From NCBI RefSeq assembly GCF_020400605.1, contig NZ_JAINRD010000017.1, positions 124,001-188,000 on the forward strand: a stretch of DNA of 64,000 bases. Direction: 5' to 3'. The notes beneath the pieces are model-generated. The model had not been told where the DNA came from. It saw nothing but the letters and a program-made list of their open reading frames with translations, and did not search any database. The first letter of the stretch is position 1; each line of letters begins with the position of its first letter. Below, one piece after another: positions 1-7,348 of this stretch. A program made the translations under genes and the position numbers. The stretch comes from Streptomyces aculeolatus (lineage in GTDB: Bacteria; Actinomycetota; Actinomycetes; Streptomycetales; Streptomycetaceae).

Positions 1-734
1 AGCGCGCCAAGGACGGCCACCGCTTCACGGCGGGAAGTGGCCAGCGCGCTCAACCGGTCGGCGAACAGGCCCAGCTCCATGCCGCCTTTGCAGTCGACGC
101 CCACCAGGGCGACGGGCTGGGGTGCGAGTTGGGCGACGATGCGGGCGAGGAGGGTGGACTTCCCGGATCGGGTGGCGCCGGCGATGAGCCAGTGCGGCAG
201 CAGCAGGAAGTCCATCACCCACGCGCCGCCGCTCTCCAGCGCGCCGAGGACCGCGGTCAGCAGCCGGGGCTTGGCGGTGACCAGGCCCGGCCGCGCGAGG
301 GGGTCGGTGGCGGTTGCGGTCAGCAGCACGTGTCCGCGTTGCGGGGAGGTGACGCGGACCGCGTGGACCTTCCAGGCGTGCGCCAGCGCATCAGCCGCCG
401 CAACGAAGACGGCCGGTGTCTGACCGGGGTGGAGCCGCACCATGACGGTCAGGCCCAGGCGGGTTGCCCGCGGGAAGGAGATCCGCGGCGGTGCCGGGCG
501 CAGTGCCTCGCCCTTGACGATCAAGTCGCCGAGGAGCCCGCGCGGCGGGCGGTGGGAGACGGCGAGGTCGGTGAGGATGGCGACGCGGCGCCAGGTGGCC
601 AGCACCCGGCATGCCGTGACCGGGTAGCCGGTGAGGTACCAGTGCCAGGCCGGCCGGTGCCGCTTGAGCAGGTTGCCGACGACCAGCACCCACGCCAGCA
701 CGGCCCCGGCTAACGCGATCAGGATCGTGTTCAT
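1..734 (-). CDS. FtsK/SpoIIIE-type conjugal transfer ATPase, C-terminus cut by window edge
   Basis: This is the N-terminal 244 residues of a Tra-type double-stranded DNA translocase of actinomycete integrative elements (TraSA/TraB class), which pumps DNA between mycelial cells as a membrane-anchored hexamer. A hydrophobic segment sits at about residues 3-22. The Walker A motif GATRSGKST is at residues 186-194, preceded by HWLIA, and followed by VDCKGGMELGLF, which is typical of this family. The ATG at 734 overlaps the stop of the upstream gene (ATGA), so the two are translationally coupled. The ATPase core continues beyond position 1, so integrity of the gene cannot be judged. The alternative of chromosomal FtsK is unlikely given the short N-terminus and the neighbours. 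Confidence 0.85.
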   Translation of the reverse strand, partial: MNTILIALAGAVLAWVLVVGNLLKRHRPAWHWYLTGYPVTACRVLATWRRVAILTDLAVSHRPPRGLLGDLIVKGEALRPAPPRISFPRATRLGLTVMVRLHPGQTPAVFVAAADALAHAWKVHAVRVTSPQRGHVLLTATATDPLARPGLVTAKPRLLTAVLGALESGGAWVMDFLLLPHWLIAGATRSGKSTLLARIVAQLAPQPVALVGVDCKGGMELGLFADRLSALATSRREAVAVLGA

Positions 735-1075
735 GCGGCACCACCGCCGCGTGCCGGGGTGGTGGGCATGGGGGTGATGGTGTCGGCGCGGAAGCTGATG
801 CCGTGTCGGTCGCCCATCTGCCAGGCGAACGCGGTGAGTCCGGTGACCTTGAGGATCTGCCCTTCCTCGATCCCCTTCGGTTCGCCGGCCACGGCGATTT
901 CGATGACGGAGATGCGGCGGGCGTCCTGGCGGACGGTGACGGCCACGGTGTAGACGGTGTTGCCGTCCTTGTCCTTCCTGACTTCCTTGGTGTCGGGGTT
1001 GACGATCTTCGCTTCGGGGGCGATGGCGCACCGCAGTACGCCCAGCCGCCCGGTGTCCACAGGTATGGACTGCAT
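731..1075 (-). CDS. Pra-like replication/integration/excision activator of an integrative element
   Basis: A 114-residue protein that resembles, from memory, the small Pra-type activators found next to tra genes in pSAM2-like elements; Pra switches the element from the integrated to the replicating state. Start chosen at MQSIPVDTGRLG (1075), because the longer reading frame upstream runs through the divergent promoter region and operators. No enzyme motif is visible; the protein looks like a compact beta-rich fold (repeated V/I-x-V strands). It overlaps the transfer ATPase by four bases. Expression is likely controlled by the divergent GntR-type regulator, whose candidate operators lie just upstream. 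Family assignment is by resemblance and genomic context, not by a catalytic signature. Confidence 0.6.
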   Translation of the reverse strand: MQSIPVDTGRLGVLRCAIAPEAKIVNPDTKEVRKDKDGNTVYTVAVTVRQDARRISVIEIAVAGEPKGIEEGQILKVTGLTAFAWQMGDRHGISFRADTITPMPTTPARGGGAA

Positions 1076-1127
1076 TGCTTCGGCCTCCCTGGCCTGTTGA
1101 GGACGCCAGACCCATCCGCCTGACGTC

Positions 1128-1199
1128 ACTTGTCCTGACGAGTTATGAGTATGGGGAGCTGTACAGCGCGGAAGCAACTACTTATTCTGACGAGTGATG
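1128..1199. promoter_or_regulatory. Two imperfect operator repeats in the divergent pra/GntR promoter region
   Basis: Two 20-bp copies matching at 17 positions lie at 1128-1147 and 1180-1199, 52 bp apart start to start. The core of copy 1, ACTTGTCCTGACGAGT, is a near palindrome (half-sites ACTTGTC and GACGAGT, 6 of 7 matching). This resembles the ACTnGTCnnGACnAGT pattern bound by HutC/DasR-type GntR regulators. The likely ligand is the GntR protein encoded immediately to the right, repressing both itself and the leftward pra-tra genes. Confidence 0.6.
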
Positions 1200-1246
1200 T
1201 CGCGCGTGCGACGTGCCTACGACGATGGGAAGACGAAGGTGCCGAG

Positions 1247-2032
1247 ATGAGCGAGATCCAGCGCCCAGGAGCCCTCTACCAGCAGGTCGCCGCCGCCATC
1301 CGCGAAGCGATCCTGTCCGGCGAGTTCACCGCCGGCGCACCACTGCCCTCCGAGACCCAGCTCATCGCCCGCTACCAGGTCTCCCGCCCCACCGTCCGCA
1401 ACGCCATCGCCGCCCTGCGCGCCGAAGGACTCATCGAAGTCCGCCACGGCAAAGGCAGCTTCGTCCGCACCACCGGAACCCCCGCGCTCACCATCAACCG
1501 GCGCGTCACTCGCAGCCGCGGCGGGCAATTCACCTCGGCGGACGGCATCGAGTGGACCACCGCCGAAGCGCCCGCGGTCTTCCGCTCCCACACCACCCAG
1601 GCCACCGGCGCACTCCTCGGACTGGACGCGGAAGAAGCGGTCTTCGTCTGCGACCGCCTTCTCACCGACCCGGCCACCGGCACCCGCGCGTTGCACCGCA
1701 CGACCATCCCGTTCGAAGTCGCCGAGGGCATCGACACGCTCGCCGAGGCGCCGGACCGCGAGCCGGATGCGATCTACGCGCTGCTTTCCGAGGCCGGGCA
1801 CACGCTGTGGTGGTCCGAGACGGTACGCGCCCGTATGCCGCTGCCCGACGAGCGGACCGCCCTGCAACTCCCCGACGCCACACCGGTCATGCACCTGGCG
1901 CGCATCACGCACGGCACCGACGACCGGCCCTTGATTCTCGAAGAACTCCGCGCCGGAGCGGACCGCGCCCAGCTCGTCTACCGGATCACCGCCGACAAAG
2001 CAGCAGCCACCCGCAGCAGCCGCAACGCCTGA
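1247..2032 (+). CDS. GntR/HutC-family repressor, KorSA-like
   Basis: 261-residue regulator. Residues about 8-70 form the winged-helix GntR domain (LYQQVAAAIREAILSGEF, then LPSETQLIARYQVSRPTVRNAI and the wing EVRHGKGSFV); residues about 90-250 are a UTRA effector domain. KorSA of pSAM2 is a repressor of this family that silences pra and so keeps the element integrated, and the divergent position next to pra-like and tra genes fits that role. Start taken at ATG 1247 with GAAGG upstream; an earlier in-frame start would run through the operators. A GC-rich hairpin follows the gene. The UTRA domain suggests a small-molecule signal, but none can be read from sequence. Confidence 0.8.
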   Translation: MSEIQRPGALYQQVAAAIREAILSGEFTAGAPLPSETQLIARYQVSRPTVRNAIAALRAEGLIEVRHGKGSFVRTTGTPALTINRRVTRSRGGQFTSADGIEWTTAEAPAVFRSHTTQATGALLGLDAEEAVFVCDRLLTDPATGTRALHRTTIPFEVAEGIDTLAEAPDREPDAIYALLSEAGHTLWWSETVRARMPLPDERTALQLPDATPVMHLARITHGTDDRPLILEELRAGADRAQLVYRITADKAAATRSSRNA

Positions 2033-2071
2033 GGGCCGGGGATCGGTCGAAACTTTCTCTACTTCCTCAAG

Positions 2072-2090
2072 GGCGCGCCTGCGGCGCGCC
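2072..2090 (+). terminator. Hairpin after the GntR gene
   Basis: Two GGCGCGCC octamers separated by TGC can fold into an 8-bp stem with a 3-nt loop, 40 bases after the regulator stop. There is no T-tract, which is common in Streptomyces terminators. Confidence 0.4.
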
Positions 2091-2249
2091 GGGCGCCCGT
2101 GCCGCCCCGGCCGGGCATGCGGCGTGCCCGCCGGTCCCGGCCGGACGGCCAGCGCCCCACCCCACAGCGCGCAGGATTCGGGAAGAAGCTGACCGTCCGA
2201 GGTCTGCCGGGGTGCGCGGGGCTGGGGGTCGTCGGCTTCCGAGGCTTTA

Positions 2250-2378
2250 GGCAGCTCCCATGGGGCGAGCCTCGAAGAGCAGGGGGCCAATCGGGCACAA
2301 CAACGGGCAGGCCAGGTACCTGCCCGATTCGCTCGGCCAGCGTAAGGCCCCCTGCTCTCTCGCCCCATGGCAGCTACC
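2250..2378. repeat. Long imperfect inverted repeat enclosing two further hairpins
   Basis: The left arm 2250-2288 and right arm 2346-2378 are complementary over about 33 bases, with six extra bases in the left arm; both contain CCATGGGGCGAG and AGAGCAGGGGGCC or their complements. The 57-base interior has two alternative stems: AATCGGGCA (2289-2297) with TGCCCGATT (2321-2329), and GGGCAGG (2305-2311) with CCTGCCC (2319-2325). The structure could act as RNA or as a single-strand DNA fold. Confidence 0.7.
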
Positions 2379-2439
2379 GCCCAAACCCTCTCCAGCCGAC
2401 GACGCACACCCTGACCGGACACACGACCACCGAACCGCA

Positions 2440-2745
2440 TCACGACCCACCACCAGCGTCACCGGTCGCGTCCTCCAGGAGCACCGCGAGCTGTTCCACC
2501 GCCGCCGGCCACCCCGCCAGCCGCACCACACCGCGCCCGTTCGCGTCGGCGTCGGCCACGGCCCGCACTCGGGACAGCTCCAGCCCGGCAGCCAGCAACG
2601 CCCGGTTCAGCCGGTCCGCGGCCCGGCTTGCCTCACGCCAGCCCGCCACGTAATCGACGCTGGAGTTCCACAGCCCGGCATCGAGCGCGAAGACGTCCAA
2701 CCCGTCGTTCAGCCTGTCCTCACCAGCTCCGGACACGTGATCCAC
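2440..2745 (-). CDS. Small hypothetical protein
   Basis: A 101-residue acidic protein I do not recognise. It starts at GTG 2745 preceded by CAGAGGTG, and has normal streptomycete codon usage. The sequence is largely helical with repeated Leu/Ala heptad-like stretches (EASRAADRLNRALLAAGLEL) and no Cys. There is no signal peptide or membrane segment. It lies between the conjugative element genes and a chromosomal regulatory cluster, so it could be the last gene of the element or cargo. A paired-hairpin terminator region lies upstream, separating it from the ATPase gene to the right. Confidence 0.45.
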   Translation of the reverse strand: MDHVSGAGEDRLNDGLDVFALDAGLWNSSVDYVAGWREASRAADRLNRALLAAGLELSRVRAVADADANGRGVVRLAGWPAAVEQLAVLLEDATGDAGGGS

Positions 2746-2807
2746 CTCTGTCCCGATCTATGTAACGGATCGTCAACTTCCTTGGCCCAGGGCAAAAACG
2801 CAGAGCG

Positions 2808-2892
2808 ACGGCCCCGGTACCATCTGGCACCGGGGACCGTCGCGTCCCCAGCCGGGCCACCCTTCGCTTCCTAGGGCTGTTGGGTGGCCCGG
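2808..2892. terminator. Two consecutive strong hairpins in the 2746-3056 intergenic region
   Basis: The first stem pairs 2808-2818 with 2829-2840 (one bulge). The second pairs CCGGGCCACCC (2852-2862) perfectly with GGGTGGCCCGG (2882-2892). They may terminate transcription from either side. I see no tRNA, attachment-site duplication or gene in the rest of this interval. Confidence 0.5.
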
Positions 2893-2996
2893 TCTCGGTC
2901 TGAAGTTGGTAGGGTGCGGCCCCCTATCCGCGATGGGGAGCCAGCGGGCGCCTGAGAGCCGCACCCCTGGCCGGAGAGGGTCAGTCCCCGGCCGTA

Positions 2997-3053
2997 CCGG
3001 TCCGCCGTCCTCCTTCCGATCGCTAGGAAGGGCGTCCTCGGACGACGGACCGG
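2997..3053 (-). terminator. Terminator-like double stem after the RsbW-like gene
   Basis: An outer 14-bp stem (2997-3010 with 3040-3053, one G-T pair) encloses an inner CCTTCC/GGAAGG stem (3012-3017 with 3026-3031). It starts three bases beyond the stop codon of the leftward ATPase gene at 3057, the expected place for its terminator. Confidence 0.65.
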
Positions 3054-3056
3054 CGA

Positions 3057-3611
3057 CTACGGCGCGTTGCTGTGGGGCTTGCCGTCGAGGTCGAACCGGC
3101 AGCACACGGTCTTACCGCCCTCAGCCTCCGGCACCCACCACAGCGCGTCCGGCAACTGTTGAACGATCGACAGGCCACGGCCGTGAGTCGGCAGCAGGAC
3201 CTCCACGAAGTCACCCGCCAGCTCCGGCGAGAACAGCTCCCCGCCCGGTACACACGGCGGCTCGGAGTCTTCATCTGCCACCCCGACGAGCAGTACAGAG
3301 GGCCACTTCCGCAGCGTGACGTCGATACGCCGGGAGCCGCCGGGCCGCGCGCGCCGCGCGTCGGGAACAGCGTGGTTGACGACGTTCCCGACCAGTTCCC
3401 CGATCACCAGCTCCGCGTCATCAGCAAGCCAGGACAGACCCCAGTCGTCCAGCGCCGACGTGACCAGCTTCCGCGCCGCCCGCAGTGAATCGGACGCTTC
3501 CGCGTGCAGGGTGAGCCCCCGGAACTGCTCAACCGGCGGGGCAAGGGCCGCAGCACGCTCGACAGCCACCGATGGAACCTCATCGATCCGAGCAATCGGC
3601 CCGCACTCCAT
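3057..3611 (-). CDS. RsbW-like ATP-binding regulatory protein (HATPase_c_2)
   Basis: A 184-residue single-domain GHKL ATPase of the anti-sigma-factor kinase type. The N-box is ELVGNVVNHA (about residues 72-81), with a G1-like VADEDSEPP (about 110-118) and G2 GRGLSIVQQL (about 144-153). There is no membrane or sensor segment. Such proteins occur in dozens in Streptomyces beside WhiJ-type DNA-binding proteins and probably act as protein kinases or ligand-dependent antagonists; targets are mostly unknown. The ATG at 3611 has GGAGGA just upstream. It diverges from the TPR regulator at 3814 across palindromic GTTCAC sites, which suggests shared control. Confidence 0.85.
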   Translation of the reverse strand: MECGPIARIDEVPSVAVERAAALAPPVEQFRGLTLHAEASDSLRAARKLVTSALDDWGLSWLADDAELVIGELVGNVVNHAVPDARRARPGGSRRIDVTLRKWPSVLLVGVADEDSEPPCVPGGELFSPELAGDFVEVLLPTHGRGLSIVQQLPDALWWVPEAEGGKTVCCRFDLDGKPHSNAP

Positions 3612-3660
3612 GGCGTCCTCCGGTTATCCGCGATCTTCTCGGTTCCTCGAACACCGCCCA

Positions 3661-3750
3661 GTGAACGGCCCCGGCCGTCAAATCGGGAGCGTTCACAAGG
3701 GGGTTCACGTGAACACCGGGACCAGAGAGGGGGTTCACCGATGAACCCCC
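3661..3750. promoter_or_regulatory. Cluster of GTTCAC/GTGAAC palindromes in a divergent promoter region
   Basis: Half-sites GTGAAC (3661-3666) and GTTCAC (3691-3696) are followed by the perfect palindrome GTTCACGTGAAC (3703-3714) and by GGGGGTTCA-ccga-TGAACCCCC (3729-3750), whose 9-bp arms match perfectly. They lie between the start codons at 3611 and 3814. They are probably binding sites for the neighbouring DNA-binding regulator. Confidence 0.65.
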
Positions 3751-3813
3751 ACCGCCCTACGATCTGTGACAGCATCACGACTTGCCGTCATTCTCGGGTT
3801 AGGGCAGGGGAGC

Positions 3814-5178
3814 ATGAACCGAGAGCCGAACGCGCAGTTGATCGCCGTCATGAACGAGGCCGGCGTCTCGAACAAGGGCCTGGCCAAGCGCATGCGAGAC
3901 CACGCAGCGCAGCGCGGGGACAACCTCGGCACGACACACATCGCCGTGCAGCGGTGGCGCGATGGCGCCGGTATCCAGCCGAAGACGGCAGCCACCATGG
4001 CACACGTCCTGAGCAACAAGCTCCGACGGCGGCTCACCCCCAGGGATCTCGGCTTCCCGGACCCGTACGAAGCGGCAGCGCCGCCGACCTCGGCCTACCC
4101 GGAGACATTCGCCGACGCGCTGGCGATGCTCGAAGAGACCACCGAGGAACGCGCCGACACCCCCAGCAAGCTCATCGTCCCCGACTCCGACACGAGTGCC
4201 GCCGTCCTGTCGTGGATGGTCTCCCGCCCTGACGGTCTCCAGCCGGACCGCCCGGCTTCCCAGCGCGTCGGCATGCGCGACGTACGCGCCGTCCGCACGG
4301 CCGCGGACATGTTCATGCAACTCGACTTCCTCTACGGCGGCGGCCACGGCCACAAGGCATTACGCCACTACTTCCGCCACGAAGTCCTCCCCCTCCTCAG
4401 CGCCAGCTACAGCGAGAAGGTAGGCACCGCGCTCTTCAGCGCCGCCGCGGAGATCTCCCAACTCCTCGCCTGGACCGCCTACGACACGGGCAATCACCGC
4501 CTCTCGCACCGCTACCTGACCGGCACACTCCGCCTCACCCAGGTAACCGGCGACCGCATGTTCGGCGCTCGCATCCTGTCCAACCTCAGCCACCAGGCGA
4601 ACTACCTCGGCAACCACGCCCAGGCCATCCAGTTAGGCCGCGCTGCCGTCGAGGGCGGCAAGGGCAAATCCACTCCCCGCGCCATGGCCCTCTTCGCCGC
4701 CATGGAAGCCCGCGCCTGCTCCAATGCCGGAGACGCTATCGGAGCCGGCCGCGCGATGAACGAGGCGGAGCGCCACTTCGAGCAAGCCGACACCGCCGAA
4801 GACCCCGAATGGCTGGGCTACTTCGACTCCGCCGAGCTGATGGGCGAGTTCTGCCACTGCTTCCGCGATCTCAAGCAACGCCGCGAAGCCATCGAGCACG
4901 CCCAACGCGCCGTAGACGATACGGACCCTAAGTACGCCCGCACCCTCGGCTTCTGCCGTATGGTGCTGGCAAAGAGCCAACTGATCAACAATGAGCTTGA
5001 GGCGGCCGTCGCAACGGCAAGCCTGGCCGTAGAAGGGGGCGACTCTCTCCAGTCAGCCCGCTTCCAGCGCTACATCACAAACTTCCAAAGCGACGTGAGT
5101 ATCCATGCCGGGAACCGCGCTGTGGCCGAATTCAACGAGAGAGTGCGTTCCGCTGTAGCCCGACTGGACGAAGACTAG
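3814..5178 (+). CDS. Helix-turn-helix regulator with tetratricopeptide-like C-terminal half
   Basis: A 454-residue protein. The first about 75 residues carry an XRE-like DNA-binding unit (LIAVMNEAGVSNKGLAKRMRDHA, with RWRDGAGIQPKTAATMAHVL as the probable recognition region). From about residue 130 to the end it is made of paired helices with TPR spacing (for example RYLTGTLRLTQVTGD and AIQLGRAAVEGG). This architecture is common in Streptomyces regulators that sit beside RsbW-like ATPases, which is the case here. ATG at 3814 chosen because AGGGGAG lies just ahead. It probably binds the GTTCAC palindromes upstream. The gene has host-like G+C, in contrast to the DNA that follows its stop. Confidence 0.8.
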   Translation: MNREPNAQLIAVMNEAGVSNKGLAKRMRDHAAQRGDNLGTTHIAVQRWRDGAGIQPKTAATMAHVLSNKLRRRLTPRDLGFPDPYEAAAPPTSAYPETFADALAMLEETTEERADTPSKLIVPDSDTSAAVLSWMVSRPDGLQPDRPASQRVGMRDVRAVRTAADMFMQLDFLYGGGHGHKALRHYFRHEVLPLLSASYSEKVGTALFSAAAEISQLLAWTAYDTGNHRLSHRYLTGTLRLTQVTGDRMFGARILSNLSHQANYLGNHAQAIQLGRAAVEGGKGKSTPRAMALFAAMEARACSNAGDAIGAGRAMNEAERHFEQADTAEDPEWLGYFDSAELMGEFCHCFRDLKQRREAIEHAQRAVDDTDPKYARTLGFCRMVLAKSQLINNELEAAVATASLAVEGGDSLQSARFQRYITNFQSDVSIHAGNRAVAEFNERVRSAVARLDED

Positions 5179-5197
5179 GCATGAAATGCACAGCCAT

Positions 5198-5815
5198 TCA
5201 ACCGAATTGCGTGAAACTATCAACCGAAAGAATGAACTCACGTACCGCGTACGCGGCATCTCTTACCGAGTCAGGGTATGCAATGACGCGAAGATTCTGA
5301 ATCTCGTACCCCATTGCCTTAACCTCAACAACAAGCTTCTTGAACTCCTGAGAGTTCTTTCTCTGCCGATCGGTGAATCTTCCACCCCCATGCGCAGAAG
5401 CATTTCGAAGTTCGATCAGAACTTTCATCGTCTGCCACCCCCGCGCATCTCTAAGGTCAACCAGCATCCAATCACGCAGAGAGTTCAATGATTTTTCCCA
5501 CGTCGAATCCAACAAGCTTCTATTCTTCTCGTATAGATGCGTAAGCATGGGATTGTTGATCTGCACCACATGCGATTCGACGCAGTCGCGAATTCTCGCA
5601 AACGTAAACCTCTCGCCTTCAGTGACTATCCGCGCCAAATATGAGAGGCATTGGGCGCTTTGAGTCAAGGAGAGAAAGTTTACGCTAGACTCCAGCAGGT
5701 CTGAGTCGACTTCCTCAGCCAGGAAATTATGTGCCGCCGATTCCCAGTCTGCACAGATACGCATTAAAGCCCGGCATGCGGTTTCGGCATCCTCGGTCAA
5801 ATTGAGCGGATACAT
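5198..5815 (-). CDS. HEPN-motif protein, candidate ribonuclease partner of the reverse transcriptase
   Basis: A 205-residue, mostly helical protein. IELRNASAH at residues 134-142 contains R137-N138-x3-H142, the R-x4-H signature of HEPN ribonucleases, which cleave RNA in many toxin-antitoxin and abortive-infection systems. I see no other catalytic motif. ATG 5815 is chosen over 5836 because GGGGGGCGGA directly precedes it. The gene overlaps the end of the reverse transcriptase by 19 bases, so the two are co-translated. The DNA is AT-richer than the flanks. AbiA-type proteins fuse a reverse transcriptase to a HEPN domain; here the two appear as separate polypeptides. The nuclease call is inference from one short motif plus context. 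Confidence 0.6.
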   Translation of the reverse strand: MYPLNLTEDAETACRALMRICADWESAAHNFLAEEVDSDLLESSVNFLSLTQSAQCLSYLARIVTEGERFTFARIRDCVESHVVQINNPMLTHLYEKNRSLLDSTWEKSLNSLRDWMLVDLRDARGWQTMKVLIELRNASAHGGGRFTDRQRKNSQEFKKLVVEVKAMGYEIQNLRVIAYPDSVRDAAYAVREFILSVDSFTQFG

Positions 5816-7299
5816 TCCGCCCCCCAGTCGGCACAAATGACACCGAGTTTCGTACCTGGGCGTAGCATCTGGCGCTCTTTATCGCGAATCCCTTGCACAC
5901 CAGCCAGGGAGGCTGCTACGTATGGGACGCCGAGAGCGCCAGTTGACTCGTCGACCGACGCCCAGTCGGCTTTATCCAGCATTCCATTAAAGGCGAGGCA
6001 TAGGGCTGCTTGACTGCGGACGTACTCCGACCGGTCCGACAGGAGACCAGTGAGAAACGAGTGAAGCACCGGCTGATCTCTCACAACTCCACATTTGGCA
6101 AATTCCGGATCCTGCAGAGCCCATGACAGCCAAAGTTGCTGCCATCGGTTCAGGATCCCAGATTCTAGGATTTCTACACACGTATCCCCAGCATACGCCG
6201 CGGCCTGTTCCCCCATGCTACGAGTGTATCGAAATACAGTGGGAGTCAGTTGAGGCTCTCGTAGAAGGATCTCTTTGAGGTGCACCATGCCTGCGGTACT
6301 TCCTGCCGCCTCAAGAACCGTAAGCGCTGCCCATATCAGCCTGTGCTGCTGGAGCAGACTACTGTGTTCAATGATTGCGTCAGGTGTTTCATCCCGCCAG
6401 TCATGAAGTAACTGCTCGGCTGTTTCCACAAGAACTTCATCCAAGTCTGGTTCAGAATCTGCATCCCCATAGAGGTTCATGAGCATCAGGTTTTGCTCGG
6501 CGGAACTCCTCGCTTCTCCCTCCTTACGCTCGTCCTCGTCGGCAAACTCCTTGTACTTTCCGATCGAAAGCAGATGAGTCTTCCAGTCATTCAACGACAA
6601 GCCCATTGACCGGGATTCTTCATGTACCGCATCCAGGGCCGTGACGGCCTGATGCCGAGACTGGGCCGTAATGCGGAAATCGTCTGCATATCGCCAGACC
6701 TTGAACCCTCTTCTTACCAGGTTCCGGTGCAGATTATCCACAAGAAGCTCGGATATCATTTTACTCGGCTCACTCATCTGGGGAATTCCGACATCACGGC
6801 CAAAAATAGCCCTCCAAAATTCACAGAGATGCCGAGCGATTTCGGCCCTTCCAGTTCGGGCGATGATCTCATCTCGCATCAACGAATGGTCGATCGATGA
6901 GAAATAGTTAGCAATGTCGGTCTTAATCACATAGCTGGCCGTAGTATCTTCCAAAGGGCCTTTCTCGAAGCCCTCATACGCTTCTGCGCTCCTATCGAGT
7001 CCCGGCAGTTCGTCCTTCATGTAGTTGACGGTGGCACGATAGAGCGTCCGCTCGCGTAGCGGTAGGATATGGATTGGGCGTCGCCCATTACGCCACTTAA
7101 TCGCCGTCAAGAGATCGGCGTAGGGCGTCTCGCTTTCGCCTAACGAAACCCCTTTGAGGTATTCAGCAATCTCACCGACCTGATCGGCTGGCACTGCATC
7201 ATCCACGATCTGCTTCGGGGCGAGATCAGGCTGCCATTCGATTTCCTGGGAGAGCGCAGTCTCAAAATCGAGCTGGTTCATGGTGTGGCGAGACAGCAT
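5797..7299 (-). CDS. Reverse transcriptase of the UG/Abi (defence-associated) type with helical C-terminal half
   Basis: A 500-residue RNA-directed DNA polymerase. Motif A is KTDIANYFSSIDH (126-138, catalytic D128), motif B region GIPQMSEPSKM (171-181), and motif C RYADDFRI (203-210) with the YADD box. The N-terminal PIHILPLRERTLYRATV (75-91) fits RT motif 1. Residues about 280-500 form repeated helices, as in Abi and UG enzymes. There is no maturase/HNH domain (group II intron) and no diversity-generating partner. Start at 7299 has AAGGA six bases upstream; MNQLDF at 7281 is an alternative. The operon with the HEPN protein, low G+C and insertion between host genes support a transferred anti-phage module. 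The UG class could not be assigned. Confidence 0.85.
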   Translation of the reverse strand: MLSRHTMNQLDFETALSQEIEWQPDLAPKQIVDDAVPADQVGEIAEYLKGVSLGESETPYADLLTAIKWRNGRRPIHILPLRERTLYRATVNYMKDELPGLDRSAEAYEGFEKGPLEDTTASYVIKTDIANYFSSIDHSLMRDEIIARTGRAEIARHLCEFWRAIFGRDVGIPQMSEPSKMISELLVDNLHRNLVRRGFKVWRYADDFRITAQSRHQAVTALDAVHEESRSMGLSLNDWKTHLLSIGKYKEFADEDERKEGEARSSAEQNLMLMNLYGDADSEPDLDEVLVETAEQLLHDWRDETPDAIIEHSSLLQQHRLIWAALTVLEAAGSTAGMVHLKEILLREPQLTPTVFRYTRSMGEQAAAYAGDTCVEILESGILNRWQQLWLSWALQDPEFAKCGVVRDQPVLHSFLTGLLSDRSEYVRSQAALCLAFNGMLDKADWASVDESTGALGVPYVAASLAGVQGIRDKERQMLRPGTKLGVICADWGAECIRSI

Positions 7300-7329
7300 C
7301 GTAGATCCTTGGACTCAAGGGCATAGGAG

Positions 7330-7348
7330 CGCTGTAGAGAATACAGCG
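7330..7348. promoter_or_regulatory. Palindrome upstream of the RT-HEPN operon
   Basis: CGCTGTA-gagaa-TACAGCG (7-bp perfect arms) lies 31 bases ahead of the reverse transcriptase start, inside the 110-base gap after the kinase gene. It could be an operator or a short RNA hairpin. This gap is the only sizeable non-coding DNA next to the module. Confidence 0.4.

Larger units (their letters stand above)
2033..2439. other. Non-coding interval with nested inverted repeats
   Basis: No convincing gene lies here; the open frames lack codon bias and ribosome sites. It holds the short hairpin at 2072-2090 and the long inverted repeat at 2250-2378. As part of a conjugative element end it may carry a cis-acting transfer or replication locus, but no known consensus was identified. 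Confidence 0.5.

Noticed and set aside
2059..2298. Leftward 79-codon Arg/Pro-rich frame
   Set aside because: Overlaps the inverted repeat, has no ribosome site, and has the composition of a G+C shadow.
2746..3056. tRNA gene or attachment site at the element boundary
   Set aside because: Only terminator-like stems are present; no cloverleaf, T-loop or CCA-end pattern could be found.
5797..7299. Reverse transcriptase as retron, group II intron or diversity-generating element
   Set aside because: No maturase/HNH domain, no msr/msd-sized structured region, no template/variable repeats or Avd-like gene nearby.
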